A stretch of DNA of 64,000 bases from Thioclava indica (GTDB lineage Bacteria > Pseudomonadota > Alphaproteobacteria > Rhodobacterales > Rhodobacteraceae). Position numbers and translations under genes: made by a program. Below are positions 27,057 to 34,397 of the stretch, piece by piece (the stretch's first letter is position 1; each line of letters begins with the position of its first letter). The stretch covers positions 1 through 64,000 of the forward strand of contig NZ_AUNB01000010.1 in NCBI RefSeq assembly GCF_000714545.1, given 5' to 3'. The notes under the pieces were generated by a model. It saw only the letters and a list, made by a program, of their open reading frames with translations. It was not told the DNA's origin and made no database searches.

Positions 27057-27242
27057 TTACTGGATGGGGGAGAGTTGAGCCTCAGCCCGCCACGTAGCAC
27101 GCATGTAGTCGCGCCCAGAACCCGGGAGATACTGCCAGAAACGAGCAACCGATAATCCTAGTCTCAAAAGGTCATTCTCTTCGGGGGCGGCTCTAAGACA
27201 GCGCCATGCAATCATAGGTTGACTATTCTTCATCGATTTCAT
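27057..27242 (-). CDS. Possible small hypothetical protein, 61 aa
   Basis: A minus-strand frame with protein-like composition (NDLLRLGLSVARFWQYLPGS, DYMRATWRAEAQLSPIQ). No good ribosome binding site is seen and it is boxed between the rpmE terminator and a divergent plus-strand gene. It may be a remnant at the edge of the accessory island. Confidence 0.3.
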   Translation of the reverse strand: MKSMKNSQPMIAWRCLRAAPEENDLLRLGLSVARFWQYLPGSGRDYMRATWRAEAQLSPIQ

Positions 27243-27277
27243 CTTATTGGCCGACGCCCCTAGGATAAGATGAATTC

Positions 27278-27817
27278 ATGAATAACTTGCTAACCGGAGC
27301 CGATGCGCAGGCTCGATTCCTTCTTCAATCCCTGAAAGCACATGAGGGTCGAGGCAAGCTTTTAGCTGCGGAGACGCCAATCATTGAGGGTATTCGGCTT
27401 TCGAATGATCCTATCAGCAAGGTGAAGGGGCATTATGAATCTACGAGCGGAGAAATGCTGTCGCTGTCGATGCAACATGGCGGATCAAAAACACCGAAAT
27501 GGCAGGCGCTGCATATTTCTCTGGGTGAAATGAACCTAAGCGGCTCGTTGCTGCTTGGCGTGCTTATCAAAAGCAGATCTCCGTCATCAATGACCACGAA
27601 AATTTGTCTGCGCTCGGGGAAAGATGGAGATTTCCAAGATATATTCTTTTCGAAAACGATGGTCTCATTTGCACAAGCAAGCGTTCATCTAGACGTGATT
27701 GAATTCGATAAAAATCCAAATTTGCCACGTCAGGTTCAGTGGCGGGATTTAATTTTATTCTTTCGTCCGGGTGAGTTTGACATAAGTCTTCTCGACATTC
27801 GCCTATTTGTCGTTTGA
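27278..27817 (+). CDS. Hypothetical protein at the start of the glycan island
   Basis: A 179-residue protein, helical for about 35 residues and then rich in beta-strand-like sequence (KWQALHISLGEMNLSGSLLLG, RQVQWRDLILFFRPGEFDIS). No domain is recognised. Base composition is visibly poorer in GC than the ribosomal cluster before it. It precedes two glycosyltransferase genes, the first starting 25 bases after its stop, suggesting a shared transcript and a carbohydrate-related role. Confidence 0.6.
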   Translation: MNNLLTGADAQARFLLQSLKAHEGRGKLLAAETPIIEGIRLSNDPISKVKGHYESTSGEMLSLSMQHGGSKTPKWQALHISLGEMNLSGSLLLGVLIKSRSPSSMTTKICLRSGKDGDFQDIFFSKTMVSFAQASVHLDVIEFDKNPNLPRQVQWRDLILFFRPGEFDISLLDIRLFVV

Positions 27818-27842
27818 TAGTCACTTGAGCGAGCAAGACACA

Positions 27843-28826
27843 ATGGGCCAGCCGGAAGACTTGGCAATCGTAATTCCAGTATGGAATATACCGCAAGACT
27901 TAGTTTTCTTGCTAACCCAAATCTCACGCATGAATATATTCTCAGAAGTTATCGTATGCGACGATGCGTCTGATGTAGATTGCAATCCCGAACATCTCGG
28001 CTTCACTTCAGAAACTCTTGGTGCTCGGCTTACTTATATCCGATCTCCCGAACAACGTGGTGCCGGGGCTGCGAGAAATATAGGACTCGCGGCCGTAAAT
28101 GCGAAGAACGTATTGTTTTTTGACGCTGATGACCACCTATCCGAAAAGCTGCCTCTGATTTGGCGACGCCACATTCGAGATGAAATACCAGATTTTACGA
28201 TCTTCCGGCACACCGATTCACGCGTCTTAAATTCCGAGGGTCGCGAGGCCTCATTCGCCACAGATGAACGACAATGGGACGTCGCGTTGGGCAAGACCAA
28301 CGAGAAGCTGCTAACCCGAGAGCAGAGCGCTCATTTATGCACGATCAGTGCTTATCCCTGGAATAAGATATATCGCACCGGTTTTCTACGGTCGCAGAAA
28401 ATAAACTGCTCGGAAACGCCAGTGCACAACGATATTCGCCTGCATTGGCTTAGCTTCCTAAAAGCTCGCTCTATTCTGGCCGTGCGTGAAATTGGAGCAA
28501 TCCATATCGTCGGCGAGAGGGATCATCATCTGACGACTCGACGCGGAGAAGAACGTCTTTGTATAAACGAAATCTTGGAAGACTTAACAAATTCCATTCG
28601 AGAAAGTCACCGCAACACTATATTCATGCGTCATTTTATACATTTTGTCGATACGATTTGCCGTTGGAACCTCAATCAAGTGGACCATGATATACGAGCC
28701 AAATTCTCTGAACTGACCTTAACAGCCTACCTGCGCTTTCATCCAGACGAGTTTCGCGTTTTTGCTTTATGGCAACCGGAAAAGGCAGAAAGTATCGTAA
28801 AATTTCTCTTGCGAGAGGGCGCGTGA
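27843..28826 (+). CDS. Family 2-like glycosyltransferase
   Basis: A 327-residue GT-A fold enzyme expected to transfer a sugar from a nucleotide donor. It begins LAIVIPVWNIPQDL, has IVCDDASD for nucleotide binding, the RGAGAARNIGLAAV loop, and the metal-binding FFDADDHLS. The C-terminal half (SAYPWNKIYRTGFLRSQ) is of the kind found in polysaccharide and lipopolysaccharide transferases. ATG at 27843 is chosen; an upstream TTG at 27807 overlaps the preceding gene. AT-rich codons suggest horizontal acquisition. Confidence 0.82.
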   Translation: MGQPEDLAIVIPVWNIPQDLVFLLTQISRMNIFSEVIVCDDASDVDCNPEHLGFTSETLGARLTYIRSPEQRGAGAARNIGLAAVNAKNVLFFDADDHLSEKLPLIWRRHIRDEIPDFTIFRHTDSRVLNSEGREASFATDERQWDVALGKTNEKLLTREQSAHLCTISAYPWNKIYRTGFLRSQKINCSETPVHNDIRLHWLSFLKARSILAVREIGAIHIVGERDHHLTTRRGEERLCINEILEDLTNSIRESHRNTIFMRHFIHFVDTICRWNLNQVDHDIRAKFSELTLTAYLRFHPDEFRVFALWQPEKAESIVKFLLREGA

Positions 28827-28830
28827 TTTC

Positions 28831-29967
28831 ATGTCCAAAATCAGCTTTATCATAACGACATATAACATCGAAAATTATATCCTTAAATGCCTAAAGAGCG
28901 TATCAATGATCGTTCGTCCCGGAGATCAAATAATTCTTGTCGATGATGGATCGACCGACGCTACAGAAGCTATAATTCGCGAATTTTCAGAAGGCACAGG
29001 CTTCATCGATGATGTTGAAGTTAACCATATTTTCCTGGGAACAAATACTTATGGCGGCGTAGGCATAGGCGGAAATATCGGCTTAAGAGAGGCATCGCGC
29101 GATACGGTCTTTTTTGTTGATGGCGACGATTGGCTTGATGTCAATGCCTTTCGTGAAGCTCGGAGCTATTGGTCTCTCCATGAGCTCGATATTATGATTG
29201 CAAATTATAAGGAGTACGATCAGAAAAACGATATATTCAAGAAACCCTCCGATTCGCAGCGCTGGAATAACATTAATCATAGCGCGAACTTGGAAGAGCT
29301 TCGCCAAGTCGCTGTTTCCTTTATAGCCGTTCCTTGGAGAAAATTCTACCGACGGGAGTTTCTTTTAGAAAATGAAATCCTCTTTCCCGAGGGTGACTTT
29401 TTCTTTGAGGACAATCCTTTTCACTGGGATGTTTGCCTTTACGCAAATAGCATCGGATTTTTTGACAAAGCGATCTGCTACCATCGCATCAATCGCCCCG
29501 GCCAAACTATGACGTCAACCGGTGTGGAGCTTGCAGCATTTTTTATCCATTTTGATACAATTATGAACAAAATCGATAAAAATCGCAGAGATTTAAAAAT
29601 GAGCCTATCGCGCTGGCTTTTAGGAAACATGACATGGCAGCTGGACCGAATATCGGAATCGGCCCTTTATATCTACTTCTCTCAAGCCTCCAGAGCTTTG
29701 CAACAAATTGAGTCGAGCATTTGGAAAGAGGAACTTGCTACTACTGAAAGTTCAAAGAGAATTTGGACGACAGCCAATAGACTTAGAGATGGGGATATTT
29801 GGGGACTGATTGATCAGTGGAAGCTTGATAAAATGCGAATCGCTATGACTGAAGCCCGAGGGGTTTTCTCGGACGCCTTGAGAACAGCTCGAGAAAATAA
29901 GAAAATGCTTCAGGGCGCCAATGCCGCTTTGCTATTTGAAGCCATAGCGAGCCGAAAAGAAATTTAG
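28831..29967 (+). CDS. Family 2-like glycosyltransferase
   Basis: A 378-residue GT-A enzyme starting MSKISFIITTYNIENYILKC with IILVDDGSTDAT and the metal site FFVDGDDWLDV. FIAVPWRKFYRREFLLENEI matches the PWNKIY region of its neighbour, so both are of one type. The C-terminal 130 residues are helical and unassigned. It begins four bases after the previous gene and shares its low GC content. Acceptor and sugar are unknown; surface polysaccharide is a reasonable guess. Confidence 0.82.
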   Translation: MSKISFIITTYNIENYILKCLKSVSMIVRPGDQIILVDDGSTDATEAIIREFSEGTGFIDDVEVNHIFLGTNTYGGVGIGGNIGLREASRDTVFFVDGDDWLDVNAFREARSYWSLHELDIMIANYKEYDQKNDIFKKPSDSQRWNNINHSANLEELRQVAVSFIAVPWRKFYRREFLLENEILFPEGDFFFEDNPFHWDVCLYANSIGFFDKAICYHRINRPGQTMTSTGVELAAFFIHFDTIMNKIDKNRRDLKMSLSRWLLGNMTWQLDRISESALYIYFSQASRALQQIESSIWKEELATTESSKRIWTTANRLRDGDIWGLIDQWKLDKMRIAMTEARGVFSDALRTARENKKMLQGANAALLFEAIASRKEI

Positions 29968-30291
29968 TTACCTTTGATCCGCATGGCATTTAGAGAGCCT
30001 TGAATCTATGGATTGTTGGAATCTCATAACCTCGACCCAAAAAAAGCCATAACTATCTGAATTTGTGAACCAACCCACTGAAAATGTTTGCGCGAAACCG
30101 ATCATTCCGACCGATTTAGAGACCTTCATTCTCGCTGCATTCTGCGCTGCCATTATGTCGACAGAGAGTGAAAAGGCGGAATACCATCAACGAATCGCGC
30201 TTGTTAAATCGAGCTTTAACGTCCACTGGAAGTTGAATACTGCAGGTAATATTTTTTAAAGAACACCTGAGGCAAACTATCCCGCCTCTCC
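29968..30291. other. Intergenic stretch before the IS66 element
   Basis: AT-rich sequence between the second glycosyltransferase and the insertion element. Two 61-64 codon frames on opposite strands overlap each other and neither has a ribosome binding site or a recognisable product. No hairpin terminator with a T-run was found. Confidence 0.4.
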
Positions 30292-31234
30292 GCAAACATG
30301 CGATGCGACCGCCTCACCAAAACAAAACACGCAGAAGATAATCTGGTTCGCAAGCGCCCCGTTGATACCGCAGCTTACGCAGCTTGACTGCCCGTTGCTG
30401 ATGCCCGCGTCGCCCAATTCCAGGGCAACAATTCATCCAGCCGATTGATCTTGTGATCGTGGATACGGTCGAGGATGTCAGCGAGATAGGCCTGCGGATC
30501 AAGGTCGTTGAGTTTGGCTGTCTCAATGATGGTCATGGCGCGCGCAAGGCTTTCTGCGCCGGTATCCGCGCCCGCGAAGAGCCAGTTTTTTCCTCCTATC
30601 CCGATTGGGCGTAGGGCACGCTCGGCTGGACTGTTATCGATCGCCACACGGCCATCGGCCAGAAACAAGCTAAAGGCTGCCTGCCGATTGAGGCCATAGC
30701 GGAAGGCCTTGGCCAGATCGCTTTTGCCCGGAATGCGCAGGAGCTGCTGTTCGGGCCATGCAAAGATGTCTTCGACATGCGGGCGGCTCAACTTTTGCCG
30801 TGCCGCATGGCGGACGTCAGCGGGCTGGCCGTTCCTGTCGCGCTCGACATCGTAGAACTTGCCGATCCGATCAAGCGCCTCGCGGGCGATCTCGGCTTTC
30901 GTCGAGGCCCAAAAGTCATGGAAGTCACGTCGGAGATGCGCCCAACAGGCCGCTTCGCGCAAACGGGGCGGGCCATCGGGTTCTGGCTCGTAGAGCTTGG
31001 CATAGCCCTTGTAACCATCCGCTTGGAGGATACCACGGGCATTGGCCAAATGGCTCAGGACGTGCTCTTCCTTCCAGTCCGGGGCAAAGCGATATACAGC
31101 ACCGGGTGGCGCAGCGCCCGCCCAAGCTCTTTGATCGCGCACATAGGCCCAGATCCGGCCTTGTTTGCCCCCTTTGCCAAGGCCTTTGTCGCGTAAAGAG
31201 CGATCCAGCACCCGGATCGGCGAGTCATCTGTTA

Positions 31235-31270
31235 CCCGGCAGGCGATTGCGAAGCAATCGGCCGAGAGGG
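31235..31270 (+). repeat. Hairpin unit copy A in tnpC
   Basis: CCCGGCAG, stem GCGATTGC, loop GAA, stem GCAATCG(G)C, then CGAGAGGG. It separates LLHA and DDSPIRVLD of the transposase, adds about 41 bases in total and shifts the frame. Confidence 0.75.
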
Positions 31271-31347
31271 CGCGTGCAGCAGATCGCTGGTCATGATGTC
31301 CGCCTCGATGCGTTCGATCAACGGCGACAGGGTATTCATGGCGCGGC

Positions 31348-31422
31348 CACCCTGGGCTTCGCCCGTTCACACCTCGGTGCGTCCACTGGACGCCCCGCCA
31401 CTTCGTGGACCGGCGTTCACCC
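31348..31422. repeat. Seventy-base multi-hairpin insertion in tnpC
   Basis: Between GGCCACCC and CACCCAGCC, where the transposase should read straight through (LVGW then GRAMNTLSP), 70 extra bases are present, flanked by a five-base direct repeat CACCC (31348-31352 and 31418-31422). The insert holds three successive hairpins: GGGC-TTC-GCCC, GCGTCCA-C-TGGACGC and CCAC-TTC-GTGG. It brings a stop codon into the tnpC frame and is unrelated in sequence to the CCCGGCAG/CGAGAGGG units. Confidence 0.6.
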
Positions 31423-31549
31423 AGCCGACCAGAGTGCTTTCGGGGATATCAGCCCCCATGCGCGCGAAGATCTCGTGCTGGCGATAAAGGGGAAGGTGGT
31501 CGTCGAACTTCGAGACCAGAACATGGGCCAGCAGGTTTGGCCCCCGTTG

Positions 31550-31583
31550 CCCGGCAGGCGATTGTCTGCAATCGCCGAGAGGG
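31550..31583 (+). repeat. Hairpin unit copy B in tnpC
   Basis: CCCGGCAG, stem GCGATTG, loop TCTG, stem CAATCGC, then CGAGAGGG. In the protein it adds the residues PLGDCRQSPAGQR between GSMA and GPNLLAHVLV while keeping the frame. Confidence 0.75.
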
Positions 31584-31714
31584 GCCATGCTGCCCGGGAT
31601 CGGACGGCTGGGGGCCGGCTCCTGCACCATCCGCTCGCAGCGACGACAGGATTTCTTGATCCGGGCGATCTGCCCTCTTGTCTTATTAATTGAGCAGTTC
31701 CTGTGTGAAGCTGG

Positions 31715-31880
31715 AATAGCTGCCCGGCACGGCAGTCGCTTGCGGGGCCGGGCAGCGGCGGAGGTCGGACCGTTCCCCTCTTGGTCGTCGTGGACCGCGC
31801 ACGAGTATGGTCACCTCCGTCTTTTCTACTGACCTGGACGGATACTTGGGCTGTGGGCCCGCATGACAAGACAAGGTGAG
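31715..31880 (+). ncRNA. Predicted bridge RNA of the IS110-family element
   Basis: The non-coding left end folds into three parts. A 5' stem-loop has GCTGCCCGGC (31719-31728) paired with GCCGGGCAGC (31747-31756). A target loop is closed by GGAGGT/ACCTCC (31760/31813) and GACC/GGTC, with an inner GGTC/GACC hairpin. Its left guide CCCTCT (31776-31781) equals the left target plus core, and its right guide GCACGAG (31799-31805) is complementary to the right target CTCGGGC at six of seven positions. A donor loop has left guide ACGGATACT (31838-31846), identical to the right end of the element (32831-32839), and right guide AAGACAAG (31868-31875), complementary to its left end (31677-31684). The four guides occur in the order known for IS110 bridge RNAs. 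Boundaries are approximate. Confidence 0.75.
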
Positions 31881-31890
31881 GAAAAGACGC

Positions 31891-32825
31891 ATGAAAGATA
31901 CCATTGGGATCGATATTTCGAAAGATAAATTGGATGCGTATTGGCTTGCCAAGGAGGAGCACAAGCAGTTCAGCAACGACAAAAAGGGGGTTAAGGCCCT
32001 CGCACTTTGGGCGGCTACAACAGGGGTTTCGCGCGTCATTTTTGAATCGACCGGCATCTATCATCGATGTGTAGAAACAGGCTTGGCGCAACACGCGATT
32101 GGCTTTTCGCGTGTGAACCCACGCCAGGCACGGCGCTTTGGCGAAGGGGCGGGCCAGTTGGCAAAAACAGACCGCGTAGACGCTGTAATGCTGGCCAAAT
32201 GGGGTCGCTATTACAGTTGAAGGCAGATCAACCAAAGAGCGAAACGCTGCATGATCTCAAGCAGTTGGCAACTGCGCGGCAAGCTCTGATCAAGGATCGC
32301 ACTGCGGCCAAAGCACGCCTTGCGGCCACAACTCACCGCTTGCTGTCCCAGCAGATCAAACGCCGATTGGGTCAGATCGATCGCGACCTTTTGCAGATTG
32401 CAGATCTGCTCGACACGATCATTGCCGCAGATCAGGAACTGCGCGCAAAGGCTGACATTCTGGTAAGCATTCCTGGCATAGCCAAGGTCACGGCCTGTGC
32501 GATCCTGACGGACATGCCTGAACTAGGGCATTTGAGCGGTAAGCAAGCCGCAAAACTGGCCGGTCTCGCTCCAATCTCCAAGCAATCTGGAAAGTGGCAG
32601 GGCAGAGAACATATTCAGGGCGGTCGTGCCAGCGTCAGACACGCAGTCTATTTACCCGCGGTTGTAGCAACACGTTTTAATCCTGACATGAAAGCAAAAT
32701 ACGAGCAGTTGGTATCGACCGGGAAGTGCAAGAAGCTGGCCATCACAGCCGTCATGCGCAAGCTGATTGTCATGGCAAACGCATTGCTGCGAGATGGGCG
32801 AAAATGGAATGAATATCCCGCTTGA
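31891..32825 (+). pseudogene. IS110-family recombinase, one-base frameshift
   Basis: The N-terminal RuvC-like part starts MKDTIGIDISKDKLDAYW (first aspartate), with FESTGIYH (glutamate) and KTDRVDAVMLA (two aspartates). The frame is then lost at an AAA run, 32197-32199; one more A would give AKMGSLLQLKAD and continuous reading to 32825. The C-terminal Tnp20 domain is intact (SIPGIAKVTACAIL, APISKQSGKWQGRE with the candidate catalytic serine, GGRASVRHAVYLPA). AAGGTGAGG precedes the ATG. As it stands the gene yields a truncated protein, unless the missing base is a sequencing error or is rescued by slippage. Confidence 0.88.
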
Positions 32826-32837
32826 TCAATACGGATA

Positions 32838-32869
32838 CTCGGGCTTTTGCTGCGCAAAACCCTGCCGGG
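32838..32869 (-). repeat. Hairpin unit copy E, split by the IS110 element
   Basis: On the minus strand the unit reads CCCGGCAG, then GGTTTTGC, loop GCA, GCAAAAGCC and CGAG. The remaining part of its constant end lies 1.16 kb away at 31673-31678 (CCCTCT on the plus strand). It is the only copy in this orientation. It interrupts tnpC after QMKVI. Confidence 0.7.
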
Positions 32870-33148
32870 TAACAGATCACCTTCATCTGAGCGGCGATCA
32901 TGTCGAGAAGTTCGCTGACATCCTCGCCCACCACGTACAGATCTCCGCCACAGTCGGAGCAACAGGCACCAGGATCAAGCTCATGGCGTTCACGCGGTGT
33001 CGCATCCGAGACACGCGGGGGCGGCGCGGCGCGGATGCAGAGGACGCATCACTGGCCGGTTCGTCCTGCCCTTCGTCGATGGGCGCGTCATCCTCCTCGG
33101 CCACCGCAACCAGCAGATCTTCCAGTGCCAATTCCAGTTGTTCCGCTG

Positions 33149-33185
33149 CACGGCAGGGCATTGCGAAGCCAATGGCCCGAGAGGG
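33149..33185 (+). repeat. Hairpin unit copy C in tnpC
   Basis: CACGGCAG (one change from the constant end), GGCATTG, loop CGAAGC, CAATGGCC and CGAGAGGG. It adds PSRAIGFAMPCRAA between IEREI and EQLELALEDL, in frame. The stem has one unpaired base. Confidence 0.7.
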
Positions 33186-33422
33186 AATCTCGCGCTCGAT
33201 CCTTTCGGAGGACTTGCCGAAGGCCATTTTCTGGAGCTTGGCGATCCGCAAGCGAAGAGCCTGAACCAGCTGGTCATGAACCCGCAACGTCGCCGACATC
33301 TTGGCATTCTCTGCCTCGATCCGGGCGTTTTCCGCCTGCAAAGCTGCGATCATCGCCCTCAATTCGGCGGGATCGTCAGGCAGATTTTCAGCAGGTTTCG
33401 ACATGGGCCTGACTACCAAAAA

Positions 33423-33851
33423 TCAGGGGAAAGCACCATATAAATAACGTGAATGAGGGCGCAAAACTACCCGACACGCGCAGGAGGAGCGCCCCAATCC
33501 GGGCGTCGCCAATCGATCCCCCCCTGCCCGGCAGCGCATGCCCGCATGCGCGAGAGGGGCCCAGAGCATCGCGAGCTGCGCAGAAGTCAGCCGCACCGCG
33601 CCATCCTTGGCGCCCGGCCAAGGGAAATGGCCACGCTCCAGCACCTTGTAATAGAGACAAAAGCCTTGGCCATCCCAGTAAAGCAACTTCAGACGGTCAC
33701 CACGGCGCCCCCGGAATGCAAACACGGCCCCACTGGCGGGTTTTTGACGCAGCACGTCTTGGGAAAGTGCCGCCAGCCCCGCGATCCCCTTTCGCATATC
33801 TGTTACACCGCAGGCCAGATACACCCGAACACCAGTCCCAGGCCCGATCAA
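33423..33851 (-). pseudogene. tnpB: IS66 accessory protein TnpB with altered C-terminus
   Basis: The first 105 residues are a normal IS66 Orf2 (GTGVRVYLACGVTDMRKGIAGL, YWDGQGFCLYYKVLERGHFPWP, RLTSAQLAMLW). After LW, hairpin unit D and a G-run are inserted. The genuine ending GIDWRRPDWGAPPARVG is still readable in another frame up to a stop near 33462, so the insertion changed the frame and gives an unrelated tail. One G fewer in the G7 run (minus strand) would restore it. The ATG overlaps the tnpA stop. Confidence 0.8.
33527..33558 (+). repeat. Hairpin unit copy D in tnpB
   Basis: CCCGGCAG, stem CGCATGC, loop CC, stem GCATGCG, then CGAGAGGG. The stem differs in sequence from copies A and B but remains fully self-complementary, showing that pairing rather than sequence is kept. 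Confidence 0.75.
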
Positions 33852-34228
33852 GCGGCTTCGACCGCTCGGATTAGGGACGTCAGTGCGGCTGGGTCCATAG
33901 CGCTGTCAAAGTGCAAACTGCGGCCATCCCGCAAGCGTAACTCAACCACGCTCGATGGCGGCGTTTCGGCAGTTAATGGCTCCATCACAGGAACTCTGGC
34001 CGCCACTGGAATACCCAACGGAAAGAAGACCGCCCCGGCCGTAGGCGACCACAGGCCTTTCTTCTTGAGCTCATGCCGCCATTTGTAAATCTGCTGCCTG
34101 GTCACCTCATGACGCTGCGCCACCTGCGTCACCGTTGCTCCGCCAATCCCCACCGATGTGACGATCTCGAGCTTGTCCTCATCTCACCAAAACCGTCGCC
34201 GCTCCACTCCAAGAATTTCGCCACGCAT
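33848..34228 (-). pseudogene. tnpA: IS66 TnpA with internal stop
   Basis: The frame starts MRGEILGVERRRFW at 34228 and meets TGA at 34184-34186 before DEDKLEIVTSVGIGGATV, where homologues read on. The remainder keeps the helix-turn-helix TQVAQRHEVTRQQIYKWRHE and ends at 33848. Initiation at the ATG at 34153 could make a shortened protein of 101 residues, but most of helix one would be lost. Confidence 0.75.
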
Positions 34229-34241
34229 CGCAGACCCCGCA

Positions 34242-34281
34242 TAAGACACGTCGTTAACGACGTAGTTAAGCACGTGTCTTA
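34242..34281. promoter_or_regulatory. Inverted repeat upstream of tnpA
   Basis: TAAGACACGT and ACGTGTCTTA are perfect 10-base inverted repeats 20 bases apart, enclosing CGTTAACG. They lie between tnpA and the right end of the IS66 element and may control its expression or be a transposase site. Confidence 0.4.
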
Positions 34282-34397
34282 GATCATCGCCCCAGCGTCA
34301 GGCAGGCGGTGCCAATGGCGCGCTTACGAATGTTCGGCACTTTTCTCATCTTTGATAACTATCACGGAGACCGGCACCAAAGCGCAACAGGTCAAAC

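Larger units (their letters stand above)
31679..32839 (+). mobile_element. IS110-family element inserted in a hairpin unit
   Basis: A 1161-base element with a DEDD-type recombinase gene, a 212-base non-coding left end and only 14 bases after the stop, the layout of the IS110 subgroup. The junctions are CCCT-CT before TGTCTTATT on the left and ACGGATA-CT before CGGGC on the right. Removing the element and one CT restores CCCTCTCGGGC, the constant end of a hairpin unit, so a CT core is shared by both junctions, as in IS621. No inverted terminal repeats are seen, as expected for this family. Confidence 0.85.
30375..33404 (-). pseudogene. tnpC: IS66 transposase TnpC, interrupted
   Basis: The N-terminal leucine-zipper part (MSKPAENLPDDPAELRAMIA) starts at 33404 and runs to QMKVI near 32870. 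The rest continues from IARIKKSCRRCERMVQEPAP at 31670 to the stop at 30375, with DDSPIRVLD, LQADGYKGYAKLY and NSPAERALRPIGIGGKNWLF as catalytic-domain landmarks. Between the halves lies an IS110-family element. Further damage: hairpin unit at 33149 (in frame, 14 extra codons), a frame change near 33010-33060, hairpin unit at 31550 (in frame), a 70-base insertion with a stop near 31375, and a hairpin unit at 31235 that breaks the frame. The gene cannot give an intact transposase. Confidence 0.88.
30292..34327 (-). mobile_element. Decayed IS66-family element with nested insertions
   Basis: The standard IS66 order tnpA-tnpB-tnpC is read on the minus strand from 34.2 to 30.4 kb. The right end is the IS66-type terminus GTAAGCGCGCCATTGG (minus strand, from 34327); the left end GCAAACATGCGATGCG near 30292 is an imperfect match and is uncertain. 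The eight bases flanking these ends do not match, so no target duplication is visible. All three genes are damaged: a stop codon in tnpA, a frame-breaking hairpin insertion in tnpB, and several insertions in tnpC including a complete IS110-family element. Confidence 0.8.

Noticed and set aside
29968-30259. Two opposing frames of 61-64 codons before the IS66 element
   Set aside because: They overlap each other, lack ribosome binding sites and show no recognisable product.
30758-31693. Plus-strand frame of 311 codons in the IS66 element
   Set aside because: Opposite strand of the IS66 transposase, whose catalytic motifs are on the minus strand.
31235-33558. Hairpin units considered as integron attC sites or a CRISPR array
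   Set aside because: They lack the RYYYAAC/GTTRRRY core of attC, are not evenly spaced, and have no spacers; no CRISPR array is present in the window.
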